A stretch of 64,000 nucleotides of DNA, taken from contig JAFXQB010000022.1 of the NCBI GenBank assembly GCA_017527435.1, positions 122,808 to 186,807 of the forward strand, written 5' to 3'. The stretch comes from Salinivirgaceae bacterium (lineage in GTDB: Bacteria; Bacteroidota; Bacteroidia; Bacteroidales; SZUA-534). A program made the position numbers and the translations under genes. Position 1 is the first letter of the stretch; the number at the start of each line of letters is the position of its first letter. The notes beneath the pieces are model-generated. The model saw nothing but the letters and a program-made list of their open reading frames with translations, did no database searches and was not told where the DNA came from. Below are positions 16,488 through 25,294 of the stretch, one piece after another.

Positions 16488-17354
16488 CTATCGTTTTTTC
16501 CCCTTCACCGCAGGCCGTTGGTATTTGATGTTTGTCTGATAGAACCACATTCCATCTTCGAACTTGAGCGCGTCGTATGACATATCGGGGCCTAAAAACA
16601 TCGGATTGCTAGTGTCTTGCGTGCCCATAACGGCCAAATGATCGAGAACTATCAAGTCGAGATTCTCATCGTACTGTATCATCATTGTAGCGCGTTTATT
16701 ATACTCAAACACAAGGCGTTTCATCTTTTTGCGACCTACTTTTATCATCGATTTGCCGAAACGCGGCTGCCCCTTGTCTGTGAAAGTGAGCGGCTCAACG
16801 ATTTTGCGTGTGGTGTATAGCCCGCAGCCATCCCACCCCAACAGAGTGTAAATCAATTCACCTTGATATTTTTTCTCGATAATACCGTAGTAAAGCATTC
16901 CGCGCCAATTTTGTGGCGTAAGTGTCATATTGTCATAATTTTCAACATTGGCGCCGTTATCGTTCAATTCAAACAGCCGGACTTTCTGAGCCTGCTTGTC
17001 ATTATACTGCAAATAGCCAAAATATCGATAGTTGCCAGCATCGCCAACCGTGAACCACGTAAAAATCCGCACACGGCCATCGGGCGAAACAACCTTGCTG
17101 ATATCGGTCTGCAAACTGTCGAACGGATAACGGAACGAGTCTTCGTGCTTTAACACCGTTCCGAGAAACGTGTTCAGATTCTTGCCGAGACTGTCTTGCG
17201 CCGCATCGTTGTAGCGGCTTGCCGACAGCTGCGCTGCCACACCGACAATCTGTTTTTCGGCGTCGGCAAAATAGGCATTGTCGGGCTCACCGGCCGACAC
17301 TGAACGCCACATTGCAAGTGCGGCGATAAGAAATATGATGCGAATTCTGTTCAT
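16488..17354 (-). CDS. secreted protein of unknown function
   Basis: 288 residues from ATG 17352-17354 (MNRIRIIFLI); the longer reading adds residues ahead of the signal peptide. A signal peptide ends near SVSAGEP. The mature part has motifs such as VRIFTWFTVGDAGNYRYFGYLQY and TLLGWDGCGLYTTRKIVE, which look like a beta-rich periplasmic or outer-membrane-associated protein conserved in Bacteroidota. I do not recognise a named family. A terminator-bearing gap of about 100 bp separates it from the LytTR gene upstream, so they are probably separate units. Confidence 0.7.
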   Translation of the reverse strand: MNRIRIIFLIAALAMWRSVSAGEPDNAYFADAEKQIVGVAAQLSASRYNDAAQDSLGKNLNTFLGTVLKHEDSFRYPFDSLQTDISKVVSPDGRVRIFTWFTVGDAGNYRYFGYLQYNDKQAQKVRLFELNDNGANVENYDNMTLTPQNWRGMLYYGIIEKKYQGELIYTLLGWDGCGLYTTRKIVEPLTFTDKGQPRFGKSMIKVGRKKMKRLVFEYNKRATMMIQYDENLDLIVLDHLAVMGTQDTSNPMFLGPDMSYDALKFEDGMWFYQTNIKYQRPAVKGKKR

Positions 17355-17405
17355 TGCGAAAATCAAAACGCAGCGAATTGTGAAAAATTGCCGCCAAAAA
17401 CAAAC

Positions 17406-17428
17406 AAAGCCCACAAAATGCAGGCTTT
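17406..17428 (-). terminator. terminator of the LytTR gene
   Basis: AAAGCC and GGCTTT pair around an 11-nt loop on the minus strand, followed by TGTTTG. It lies 24 bp past the stop codon at 17452. Confidence 0.55.
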
Positions 17429-17451
17429 GATGTATTTGGCTTGATTACAAA

Positions 17452-18165
17452 TCATTTTGAAGTTATGGTATTCAGGTCGTCCATCAGCGTGTCGCGGTAC
17501 GACTTGCCGATTGGTATCAGTTTCGGGCCTGATTCTGTACGCATTATGACGTTGCTCTCTTCGATATAGTCAATCTGTCCAACGTTAACGATGTATGAGC
17601 GGTGAACGCGTTTGAACTTCGACATAGGCAACTTGCCTTCAATGGCCTTCATGGTGTAGTGAATGGTGAATTTTTCTTTGAAAGTGTTCACCGTGACATA
17701 GTTTTCAAGCGCTTCAACCCACAGAATATCAGCGTATTTGATGCGGACAAGTGTTGAATTTTTCTTCTTGATGAAAATCTCGTCGGGATATTTGGCCACG
17801 CTTTCCTTGTCCTGATAAAGCGACTGCGCCTTGTTGACAGCCTTGAAAAAACGCTGCAGCGACACCGGTTTGAGCAGATAATCAATCACATCGTACTCAT
17901 ACGACTCGATGGCGTATTTTTCCTGCCCCGACACGATAATCACCATTGGTGGGTTGTCGAGAGTGTTGATGAAGTCGAGACCGTTCATTTCGGGCATTTC
18001 CATATCAAGGAAAATCAAATCAATCGGCTCCGGCATATCAAAAGCCTTAAAAGCATCGACAGGATTTTCGTACGAACCTATAAGATTCAGAGAATCAGAC
18101 TTTTCAATCAGACCTTCGAGCACCTTGCGGCTCAACAAATCATCGTCTATAATTATACAATTCAT
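17452..18165 (-). CDS. LytTR-family response regulator
   Basis: 237 residues from ATG 18163-18165 (MNCIIIDDD), which puts the acidic pocket at the N-terminus as expected. The receiver domain carries the phospho-acceptor in DLIFLDMEMPEMNG and a Lys in LLKPVSL. The LytTR DNA-binding domain follows (about 135-237: IFIKKKNSTLVRI, FKRVHRSYIVN, LIPIGKSYRD). LytTR regulators usually pair with a 5TM or 7TM-type histidine kinase, but none lies next to it, so this is an orphan in the window. A TATATTTG -7 element is at 18202-18209. Confidence 0.92.
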   Translation of the reverse strand: MNCIIIDDDLLSRKVLEGLIEKSDSLNLIGSYENPVDAFKAFDMPEPIDLIFLDMEMPEMNGLDFINTLDNPPMVIIVSGQEKYAIESYEYDVIDYLLKPVSLQRFFKAVNKAQSLYQDKESVAKYPDEIFIKKKNSTLVRIKYADILWVEALENYVTVNTFKEKFTIHYTMKAIEGKLPMSKFKRVHRSYIVNVGQIDYIEESNVIMRTESGPKLIPIGKSYRDTLMDDLNTITSK

Positions 18166-18201
18166 CTGTTCAGTTTTTAATTTCAAGAGATTTTGTTAGT
18201 A

Positions 18202-18209
18202 CAAATATA
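18202..18209 (-). promoter_or_regulatory. -7 element of the LytTR gene
   Basis: Minus-strand TATATTTG matches TAnnTTTG and sits 36 bp upstream of the chosen ATG. Confidence 0.5.
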
Positions 18210-18304
18210 AATCAATTAGCATAACTTGAAACATTATACTTGCCGAAAATGCACTTTTATCAACATTTTTCTCAAGTTCGGCCACAAAACAGCGACGTCT
18301 GCAA

Positions 18305-18312
18305 TAGATTTG
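18305..18312 (+). promoter_or_regulatory. -7 element of the S8 protease gene
   Basis: TAGATTTG matches TAnnTTTG and lies 27 bp before ATG 18340. This supports the short start, because the longer reading frame from 18226 would begin upstream of the promoter. Confidence 0.5.
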
Positions 18313-18339
18313 GTAAATTGCGCTTTTAATTCTAATGCG

Positions 18340-21018
18340 ATGAGAAAACTCGCCTTACTGACAATTTTGGCTGTTGTGACGGGCCTGGAATTGCAAGCCC
18401 AGAGCCCACAGTATCTGCCTGGCACTGTTGTAGTTAAATTCAGCAGTGGGAAAGCGGCCACAAATCTTCCGACTCAATTTGAATATTTATGCAACGCTAA
18501 AATGCGGCGGGTTGCCAGAATGTTCCAGACGAAGAAACAGGACCGTTTTACGGCCGAACTGAACCGCATCATCCGCATTGAATATGAAGGAAATGCAAGT
18601 CCGGCTGTGATTGCGCGGAAACTGTCACAAATGGAAGGAATTGAATATGCCGAGCCCTATTATATTCCCGAACTTTTTGAAACACCCGACGACCCGCTCA
18701 TCGACCGGCAATATCATCTTGGCATCATCAAAGCTTTTGAAGCACTGGACATTACACAAGGCGACACAAACATTGTCATCGGCATTATCGACACCGGATT
18801 TGATGTTTATCACCAAGACTTGGCAGGCAGCATCAAGTATAATTATGCCGACCCCATCAACGGAATCGATGATGATGGCGACGGCTACACCGACAACTTT
18901 CGCGGTTGGGATATGGGCAACAACGACAACAACCCGTCGAACCCGTCGAGCATACACGGAACGTTTGTGGCAGGTGCCGCCTGCGCGATGACTGGCAACG
19001 GAACCGGCATTGCAGGTGTTGGCGGAAAAACAAAATTCCTACCAATTAAAATAGCCAACGACGAAAGCGGCGCTCTGACCACCGGATATGAAGGCATTGT
19101 GTATGCCGCCGACCACGGCTGCAGAATAATCAACTGTTCGTGGGGCTCGCCGGCCAAAAGCCAGTTGTGCGACGATGTCATCAAATATGCGCAAAGCCGT
19201 GGTTGTCTGGTTGTTGCAGCCGCAGGCAACACCGGAACTGATGTCAAATACTATCCGGCGTCATGCGAAGGCGTGATTAGCGTCTGCGCCACCAACTCTG
19301 CCGACACTAAATGGAACAACTCAACATTCAGCCACCGCATCGACGTGGCCGCACCAGGCGAAGGCATCTACTCTACCGCCAACGGCGACAAATACCAGTC
19401 GAGCAGCGGCACATCGTTTGCTTCACCCATTGTTGCAGGCGCTGCCGCACTTGTGTGGGCGGCCAGGCCGAAAATGAATGCCGTGCAGATTGGCGAACTT
19501 CTGCGCGCCACAGCCGACAACATCGACACAATTCCGGCCAACGCCAAATATGCTGGCAAAATGGGCTCGGGACGCATCAACATTCTGCGTGCCATAACCG
19601 ACAACTCATCACCATCAATAAGGATAACCGACTATGCTTTCACAGGTGAAGGTGACGAATTCGTGGCCGGCAGCAAAGTCAACATTGAACTGACGCTCTG
19701 CAACTTCCTGGAAAATGCCCGAAACGTAAGAGTCACGATGGAATCGCCCGATGGCAGCGCGACCATACTCAACGGCTCGTGGGAAACCGTTTTGATTGCC
19801 CATATGAAACGCGAAGAGTGTTCATTTACAGCCGTGCTGGCCGATTCGCTGCCATACAACGCCACGATTCCTTTCTCGTTCAAATTCAGCGCCGACGGGT
19901 ATTCCGCCACACAAACAATTGAGCTGCAAGCCAATCCGTCGTTCCGCAACATTGAATGGGGCGAGATGCAAACCACCATAGCCGACAACGGAAAAATCGG
20001 CATTTACGACTACGACGCGCAATCGGGCATCGGTTTCACCTACCAGCAAACGCAAAATCTGGTTAGCGACGGTGCACTGATGCTGGCTCTCGACAGCTTG
20101 CAAATCGCAAGCGCATTCCAAACCGACAATCAGTTCGCGGCTGTCAACGGACGACCCGAAACGACAACCACCGGCAATGTAACGCACATAAAATCAACAA
20201 TAAAGTCCAGCGACATTAACGGCATCAAAGTATTGCAGGATTACATTTTCGACAGCAAAAACCTACCCACCGCCATGATTTGCAAATATCAGATTGTCAA
20301 CTCTGAAAATGAGAATTTCGACAACGCAAGCGTTGGGCTTTACTTCGATTGGGATGTTGTTAACAGCCTGACCAACAAGATTGAATACGATGCCACACGG
20401 CGCCTGGCCTACATCTACAACACCGGCGAGATTGGGTTGTATGGCGGCATTTGCCTGCTGACAAACGGAAATGCCACGCCATACGCATTTGAAATTGGCG
20501 ATAAGAGTCAGAGCATCAATATTAAAGACGATTTCAACGATGAGCAGAAATGGATTGCGATGAACCAGGCGCGCCCCGCTTCAACAACCGACAACATCGA
20601 CCTTGCAATGATGCTCTCTAGCAGTCGCACACGAATTGCCGCACTCGACACTACCGAAGTCGCATTTGCCGTGCTGGCCGCCGAAAATCTGCACGAACTG
20701 ACACTTGCCGCCGACAGGGCAATTGCTCTTTACAACGAAAAATACAATAATGAAACCGATGATGGCACCCAAACGGCCGAAAAGCCCGAACGAAATACGA
20801 TTATATATCCATCACCCGCATTATCAACAATTTACATCAACAGTAAAAGCACTATTTCCGTGGTAAGGATATATAGCGCAAGCGGTATTTTAGAATTGGA
20901 AACCGCATGCGACAGTTCATCTGCGAGCATAGATATAAGTCAGATTACCAATGGATTACATATTATTGAAATTGTCGATGGCAATGGCCGGACCGAATAT
21001 GCGCGACTGATTAAATAA
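18340..21018 (+). CDS. subtilisin-like S8 protease with T9SS sorting domain
   Basis: 892 residues from ATG 18340 (MRKLALLTIL, signal peptide to LQAQS). A propeptide covers about 25-110. The S8 catalytic domain (about 120-460) has Asp151 (IIDTGFD), His206 (SIHGTFVAGA) and Ser359 (SGTSFASP). A long beta-sandwich region follows, with ITDYAFTGEGDEF near 465. The C-terminus, from IIYPSPAL, is a T9SS type A sorting domain ending in YARLIK. Expected role: a cell-surface or secreted endoprotease. It is monocistronic, with its own promoter. The substrate is unknown. Confidence 0.92.
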   Translation: MRKLALLTILAVVTGLELQAQSPQYLPGTVVVKFSSGKAATNLPTQFEYLCNAKMRRVARMFQTKKQDRFTAELNRIIRIEYEGNASPAVIARKLSQMEGIEYAEPYYIPELFETPDDPLIDRQYHLGIIKAFEALDITQGDTNIVIGIIDTGFDVYHQDLAGSIKYNYADPINGIDDDGDGYTDNFRGWDMGNNDNNPSNPSSIHGTFVAGAACAMTGNGTGIAGVGGKTKFLPIKIANDESGALTTGYEGIVYAADHGCRIINCSWGSPAKSQLCDDVIKYAQSRGCLVVAAAGNTGTDVKYYPASCEGVISVCATNSADTKWNNSTFSHRIDVAAPGEGIYSTANGDKYQSSSGTSFASPIVAGAAALVWAARPKMNAVQIGELLRATADNIDTIPANAKYAGKMGSGRINILRAITDNSSPSIRITDYAFTGEGDEFVAGSKVNIELTLCNFLENARNVRVTMESPDGSATILNGSWETVLIAHMKREECSFTAVLADSLPYNATIPFSFKFSADGYSATQTIELQANPSFRNIEWGEMQTTIADNGKIGIYDYDAQSGIGFTYQQTQNLVSDGALMLALDSLQIASAFQTDNQFAAVNGRPETTTTGNVTHIKSTIKSSDINGIKVLQDYIFDSKNLPTAMICKYQIVNSENENFDNASVGLYFDWDVVNSLTNKIEYDATRRLAYIYNTGEIGLYGGICLLTNGNATPYAFEIGDKSQSINIKDDFNDEQKWIAMNQARPASTTDNIDLAMMLSSSRTRIAALDTTEVAFAVLAAENLHELTLAADRAIALYNEKYNNETDDGTQTAEKPERNTIIYPSPALSTIYINSKSTISVVRIYSASGILELETACDSSSASIDISQITNGLHIIEIVDGNGRTEYARLIK

Positions 21019-21149
21019 AATAGGTTCAAATTGCGTCTTAAGCGCAAGTATTTGATTATCAATAGCCAAACAACAATCATTTTTCTCTGCCGGAAGAACT
21101 CGCCATTTCAAGTTTTTTTCGGAATTTTGCGCGATTTTTTAGAAGCACT

Positions 21150-22526
21150 ATGACGAAGGAAAACGCTGCAAAAGAACTCGGAACAGCCAGCATCGGGCGG
21201 CTGCTCTTTCAATACTCGCTGCCGGCTATCATCGCCACGGCGGCATCATCAATCTACAACGTTGTCGACCGAATCTTTATCGGTCAGGGCGTGGGGCCGT
21301 ACGCCATTTCGGGCCTTGCTCTCACACTGCCGCTGCTGAACTTTTTCGCTGCTTTTGGCGCGATGATTGGCGTTGGCGCATCAACAATGGTGTCGATTTA
21401 TATGGGACAGCGCAACGATGAAGATGCTGTCCGCACACTCGGTAACGCTTTCATTCTCAACATCATATTAAGCATCATCACATCGGTGTTCGGATACATT
21501 TTTCTTGATGACATTCTGATGCTGATGGGCGCGAGCGAGAATACCCTGCCCTACGCCCGCGAATTTATGGAAATTGCGTTTATCGGCAATCTGTTGGTTC
21601 ATATCTATCTGGGACTGAACCACATAATGCGTGCATCTGGCTATCCGCAGAAATCGATGTACATCACGCTCACCACCGTGGCCATAAATGTCATACTTGC
21701 ACCAATATACATTTTTGTGTTCCATTGGGGCATCCGTGGTGCGGCGCTGGCAACACTGTGCGGACAGATTGTGGGTACAATCATTGTCCTTCAACACTTT
21801 ATGAACCACGAAAAACCGCTGCATTTTGAGCCAGGCTGCTTCAAATTGAAAGGCAAAATTGTGTCGAACATTTTGTCGATTGGTCTGCCCAACTTTGCTA
21901 TGTTGCTGTGCGCCAGTATGGTTGTTGTGATTATGAACCGCAGTCTTGGCATCTATGGCGGCGATTTCGCCATTGGCGCGTTCGGCATCATCAACAGCCT
22001 TCTGAACCTGATTGCAATGATTGTGGCTGGCTTCACGCAAGGAATGCAGCCTATTGCAGGCTTCAACTTCGGTGCCCGCAACCTCGACCGCGTAAAGCAG
22101 GTTTTCAAGCTGACGCTAGTCTGTGGCTCGTCGGTCACCATTCTCGGCTTCCTGGCAAGCGAGTTATCGCCGCGACTCATCGCTTCGATGTTCACCACCG
22201 ATGCGCAACTGATTGAACTGTCGGCTCACGGCCTGCGAATCGCCCTAGCCGCCTTCGCCATTGTTGGTATTCAAATGGTTACAAGTAATTTCTTCCAGTC
22301 GATTGGTCGCCCGAAAATCGCGCTCGTTCTGTCGATGACGCGCCAGCTCATCTTCCTCATTCCCGCACTGCTCATTCTGCCACGCGTTGGCGGTCTCGGA
22401 CTCACCGGCGTTTGGTTGAGTATGCCTGTGTCAGACACGCTTGCCGCAATTGCCACCGTCGGCACGCTGATTTATTTTGTTAAGGTGAAGAAGATTTTCA
22501 CGAATTACGAGTATAAGTTGAAGTAG
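21150..22526 (+). CDS. MATE-family efflux transporter
   Basis: 458 residues with twelve hydrophobic segments in two related halves, the normal size for MATE. Typical segments are LLFQYSLPAIIATAASSIYNVVDRIFIG at the N-terminus and IVSNILSIGLPNFAMLLCASMVVV at the start of the second half. The family exports cationic drugs or metabolites in exchange for Na+ or H+ across the inner membrane. The gene stands alone. No regulator is adjacent, so the substrate cannot be inferred. Confidence 0.92.
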   Translation: MTKENAAKELGTASIGRLLFQYSLPAIIATAASSIYNVVDRIFIGQGVGPYAISGLALTLPLLNFFAAFGAMIGVGASTMVSIYMGQRNDEDAVRTLGNAFILNIILSIITSVFGYIFLDDILMLMGASENTLPYAREFMEIAFIGNLLVHIYLGLNHIMRASGYPQKSMYITLTTVAINVILAPIYIFVFHWGIRGAALATLCGQIVGTIIVLQHFMNHEKPLHFEPGCFKLKGKIVSNILSIGLPNFAMLLCASMVVVIMNRSLGIYGGDFAIGAFGIINSLLNLIAMIVAGFTQGMQPIAGFNFGARNLDRVKQVFKLTLVCGSSVTILGFLASELSPRLIASMFTTDAQLIELSAHGLRIALAAFAIVGIQMVTSNFFQSIGRPKIALVLSMTRQLIFLIPALLILPRVGGLGLTGVWLSMPVSDTLAAIATVGTLIYFVKVKKIFTNYEYKLK

Positions 22527-22672
22527 AAGGTTTTAGTGATAACAATTGCAAAATTCCGCACATTCACTATTTTTAAGTCGGTTTTTGCGAAGGTTTTGCA
22601 GAACCGCTTTAAAATATTCATAACTGGGCATTTGGCCGATGCGGCTGAATTTCCGTCTAAAACATTCTTACT

Positions 22673-23749
22673 ATGAGAGCTATTTCTCTTTTCATCGCGT
22701 CGGCGGCAATGGTGCTGACGCAATCGTGCGCAAACTCGCCGAAACAGGCGGACAACGGACAAATGCCGCGCGGCAATGCTGTGGCTGACATCACTGCTGC
22801 GGCAGATGCGCTAATCGCCCACACCGACTCTGTGGATGGCGTTACGCTGCAAAGCGTGATGATTGCCCAACACGGGAAAGTGGTGTATGAGCGATGGATG
22901 AACGGCGGTGCCGCCGACTCGGCTCACGTGATGCACTCGGTGAGCAAATCGTTCTGCGCAACAGCCGTCGGAATGCTTGTCGACGATGGCAAACTGAAGG
23001 TTACCGACAAGGTCATCAGTTTCTTCCCCGACCAACTGCCCGACGAAGTGTCTGACAATCTGAAAGCTATGACTGTCCACGACCTGCTCACAATGAACTG
23101 CGGCCACGAGACCGAACCTCGGACCCGCGGTGTGGATTCCGAAAATATTGACTGGGTTTCAGCATTCCTTGCGCACCCCGTCACCAAAGAGCCAGGCACG
23201 TGGTATTGCTACAACTCAATAGGCACCTATATGCTGTCAGCCATCGTGCAAAAGATTACAGGCCAGAAGGTTGTGGACTTCCTCACCCCTCGCCTTTTCG
23301 AGCCGCTTCACATCGACAAACCGCGCTGGGACGAGAGCCCGCAAGGCATCAACTGCGGCGGCTGGGGACTTTACATCAAGACTGAAGATATGCTGAAATT
23401 CGGCCAACTGTTTCTGCAGCAAGGCCAATGGGAAGGCAAGCAACTGTTGAGCCGCGAATGGGTGGCCGAAGCGTCGAAATGTCAAGTGCCGTCGGTTCCT
23501 GCTGGCACCCGCCCCGATGAAGTTGAAGCCAAAGGCCTAACCACCGACAACTGCGCCTGGCTGCTCGGCTACGGCTACCAGATGTGGCGCTGCCCCGACA
23601 ACGCCTACCGCGCCGATGGTGCCCGCGGACAATATATTATTGTAATGCCCGACCAGGACGCCGTGATTGCCATCACCGCCGACTCGCCCGACCTGCAAGC
23701 CGAATTGGATAACATCTATAAATATTTGTTCCCTGTGCTGAAGAAATAG
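22673..23749 (+). CDS. serine hydrolase, class C beta-lactamase-like fold (lipoprotein)
   Basis: 358 residues. The lipoprotein signal ends at TQSC (Cys19), so the enzyme is envelope-bound. Active-site motifs: Ser89-V-S-Lys92 (SxxK), Tyr180-N-S, and a GARGQ segment near residue 320 in the place of the KTG box. This matches the esterase / 6-aminohexanoate-dimer-hydrolase branch of Pfam beta-lactamase rather than a true AmpC. Likely roles are ester or amide hydrolysis or peptidoglycan peptide trimming. It is followed by a good terminator. I would not call it a resistance gene. Confidence 0.85.
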   Translation: MRAISLFIASAAMVLTQSCANSPKQADNGQMPRGNAVADITAAADALIAHTDSVDGVTLQSVMIAQHGKVVYERWMNGGAADSAHVMHSVSKSFCATAVGMLVDDGKLKVTDKVISFFPDQLPDEVSDNLKAMTVHDLLTMNCGHETEPRTRGVDSENIDWVSAFLAHPVTKEPGTWYCYNSIGTYMLSAIVQKITGQKVVDFLTPRLFEPLHIDKPRWDESPQGINCGGWGLYIKTEDMLKFGQLFLQQGQWEGKQLLSREWVAEASKCQVPSVPAGTRPDEVEAKGLTTDNCAWLLGYGYQMWRCPDNAYRADGARGQYIIVMPDQDAVIAITADSPDLQAELDNIYKYLFPVLKK

Positions 23750-23776
23750 AATGCTGATTATTAGAAAAATAAAAAT

Positions 23777-23810
23777 GAGCCGCAGGATTTTCTCTTGCGG
23801 CTCGTTTTAT
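23777..23810 (+). terminator. terminator of the serine hydrolase gene
   Basis: GAGCCGCA and TGCGGCTC form a perfect 8-bp stem around an 11-nt loop, followed by GTTTTATT. Confidence 0.8.
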
Positions 23811-23878
23811 TAATGACCGATACAAAATAGATGTTTCTGCTAACCGATTTAAACAGATTTTAATCCGAATTTAGACAC

Positions 23879-23906
23879 GTAGGGGCGAAAAAACATTCGC
23901 CCCTAC
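23879..23906. repeat. REP-like palindrome (intergenic)
   Basis: GTAGGGGCGAA and TTCGCCCCTAC form a perfect 11-bp stem with a 6-nt loop. It begins with GTAG, the tetranucleotide characteristic of REP elements mobilised by RAYT-type transposases. It lies 28 bp downstream of the stop of the T9SS gene on the minus strand, where it may also act as a weak terminator. Confidence 0.55.
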
Positions 23907-23934
23907 CCGTTTTAATCAATACTTTCAAGAATTA

Positions 23935-24879
23935 TCAATTCACCATAACCCGTTTGGCCACATTGCCAACCTTCACAATGTAAACGCCTGCGGCATTGAC
24001 ATTTTTTTCATTGCGGACGCAAGGCGTTGCGTCCCTACAAATCAAACGTCCCATGGCATCGTAAACGCAGATTTCTTCGGTGGCGTTTTCAATAATTATG
24101 GTGTTGCCGTGGGCGTAAATGCTCACTGAATTGGCTGCAGACCCTTTTACATCTGTTGTGAAACTTTTATTATCAATAACATAATGAGCAAATTTCGTTT
24201 CTGAATATTCTCCATCAATCAAGTCAAATTCAATTATAGAGTCTGTGCGAATAAAATTCTTAACGCTAACTCCATAAGTATCACTATACTTATCTATCAC
24301 AACAAGTTCTGATGTGTATAAAACTTTTCCATCAAATGATATTTGAAACCACGCTCCGTCGTTAAAATCGAATTCAAAATAATTTTCATAAATACCACAA
24401 TTAGCGGTTGCGTTATTATCTTTTCTCGTAATGATCGTATTCCCCTGATAAATACCATTTTGCATTGTACCACCGCCAAATTCTGTAGTTGGTGTTCCAA
24501 TGGAATATCTGAAATTATAATACATTGACCCTCCTTCGCCAGTGCCAGAAATATTTTGTCCGCCAGAATCGGTTGTAGGCGAATCCCAATTCTCGTGTTT
24601 GTTCTGCTGCCAAACACCGTTTACAAATGTGGCTATAGCGAATTTATCGTAACTGATAACTTGTCCTTCGCACGTTAATCCATCTATTGTGGTCCATAAC
24701 ACTTCACATTCTCCATAATTTTCAGTTGGCACTATGACTTGTGCGACTTCTGTTCCATTAGATGATATTGTCACATAATTTATTGGCAACTCTTCATCTG
24801 AATTGTTGCCGTCATCTCCAAAAGATGGCTGATAACCAAACAATAATATTCCAGCCAAAAGCATAAAAATCTTTTTCAT
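23935..24879 (-). CDS. secreted protein of unknown function with T9SS sorting domain
   Basis: 314 residues. A signal peptide ends near SFGDD. The body (about 30-235) is beta-rich and low in charge, with no recognised domain. The last about 65 residues (IIIENATEEICVYDAMGRLI ... GVYIVKVGNVAKRVMVN) are a T9SS type A sorting domain. Inside that domain the residues CRDATPCVRN are encoded by a REP-like palindrome (24015-24038) that keeps the frame. It stands alone; the region upstream carries a large nested inverted repeat. Confidence 0.75.
   Translation of the reverse strand: MKKIFMLLAGILLFGYQPSFGDDGNNSDEELPINYVTISSNGTEVAQVIVPTENYGECEVLWTTIDGLTCEGQVISYDKFAIATFVNGVWQQNKHENWDSPTTDSGGQNISGTGEGGSMYYNFRYSIGTPTTEFGGGTMQNGIYQGNTIITRKDNNATANCGIYENYFEFDFNDGAWFQISFDGKVLYTSELVVIDKYSDTYGVSVKNFIRTDSIIEFDLIDGEYSETKFAHYVIDNKSFTTDVKGSAANSVSIYAHGNTIIIENATEEICVYDAMGRLICRDATPCVRNEKNVNAAGVYIVKVGNVAKRVMVN
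24015..24038. repeat. REP-like palindrome inside a coding region
   Basis: On the minus strand GTAG is followed by GGACGCAA, a CGCC loop and TTGCGTCC: a perfect 8-bp stem with the GTAG signature. It encodes part of the sorting domain of the gene 23935-24879 without breaking the frame. Confidence 0.6.
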
Positions 24880-24944
24880 TGCATTAAAAATTATATGTTA
24901 AACATTAGTTACTAGTCCAAAACTACAGAAAAAAGACAATAAAA

Positions 24945-25103
24945 AAGCGCGGACTAAAACTTCGTCTACGTTCATCAAGGCATCGCCAAACGCCCTACCA
25001 CCTATATACGAATATAGCCCACGCAAAAAGCGTGAGCATCAACTAGTATTAGGTGGTATCTATAGATTTGGCGATTTTAGATGAACCACAAAAGTTAACG
25101 CTT
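24945..25103. repeat. 159-bp nested inverted repeat / structured element
   Basis: Five complementary pairs nest inside one another: 24945-24949 with 25099-25103, 24958-24962 with 25092-25096, 24970-24976 with 25080-25086, 24982-24990 with 25067-25075, and 24996-25004 with 25050-25058. A central hairpin (CACGC 25020-25024, GCGTG 25030-25034) closes it, with a small TATA-CGAA-TATA side hairpin. On the minus strand the last arm CGCTT runs into six T. It could be a MITE-like element, a small RNA or a leader of the T9SS gene. The remainder of the 415-bp gap (24880-25294) holds no gene that I can see. Confidence 0.6.
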
Positions 25104-25294
25104 ATTTATATATGTGTCTTACAATGCATTACATAGGCAAAACATTTTAATTGTTCAACAATATTCAAAAATAGAAACATTTGTCCAAATTGGCACTTTA
25201 GGGCGAAAGTTTTTTTATTGTGCGGAATAAAATCCGCATATTTCAAATTTCGTGCTTCAAAATAATTGTCAATTGTCCACCGTCAATTGTCAAT

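Noticed and set aside
21029..21060. Terminator or riboswitch ahead of the MATE gene
   Set aside because: Only a 5-bp TTGCG ... CGCAA stem without a T run; too weak to call.
22673..23749. Beta-lactamase resistance gene
   Set aside because: The fold matches, but the Tyr and KTG boxes are of the esterase/hydrolase type; resistance is not supported.
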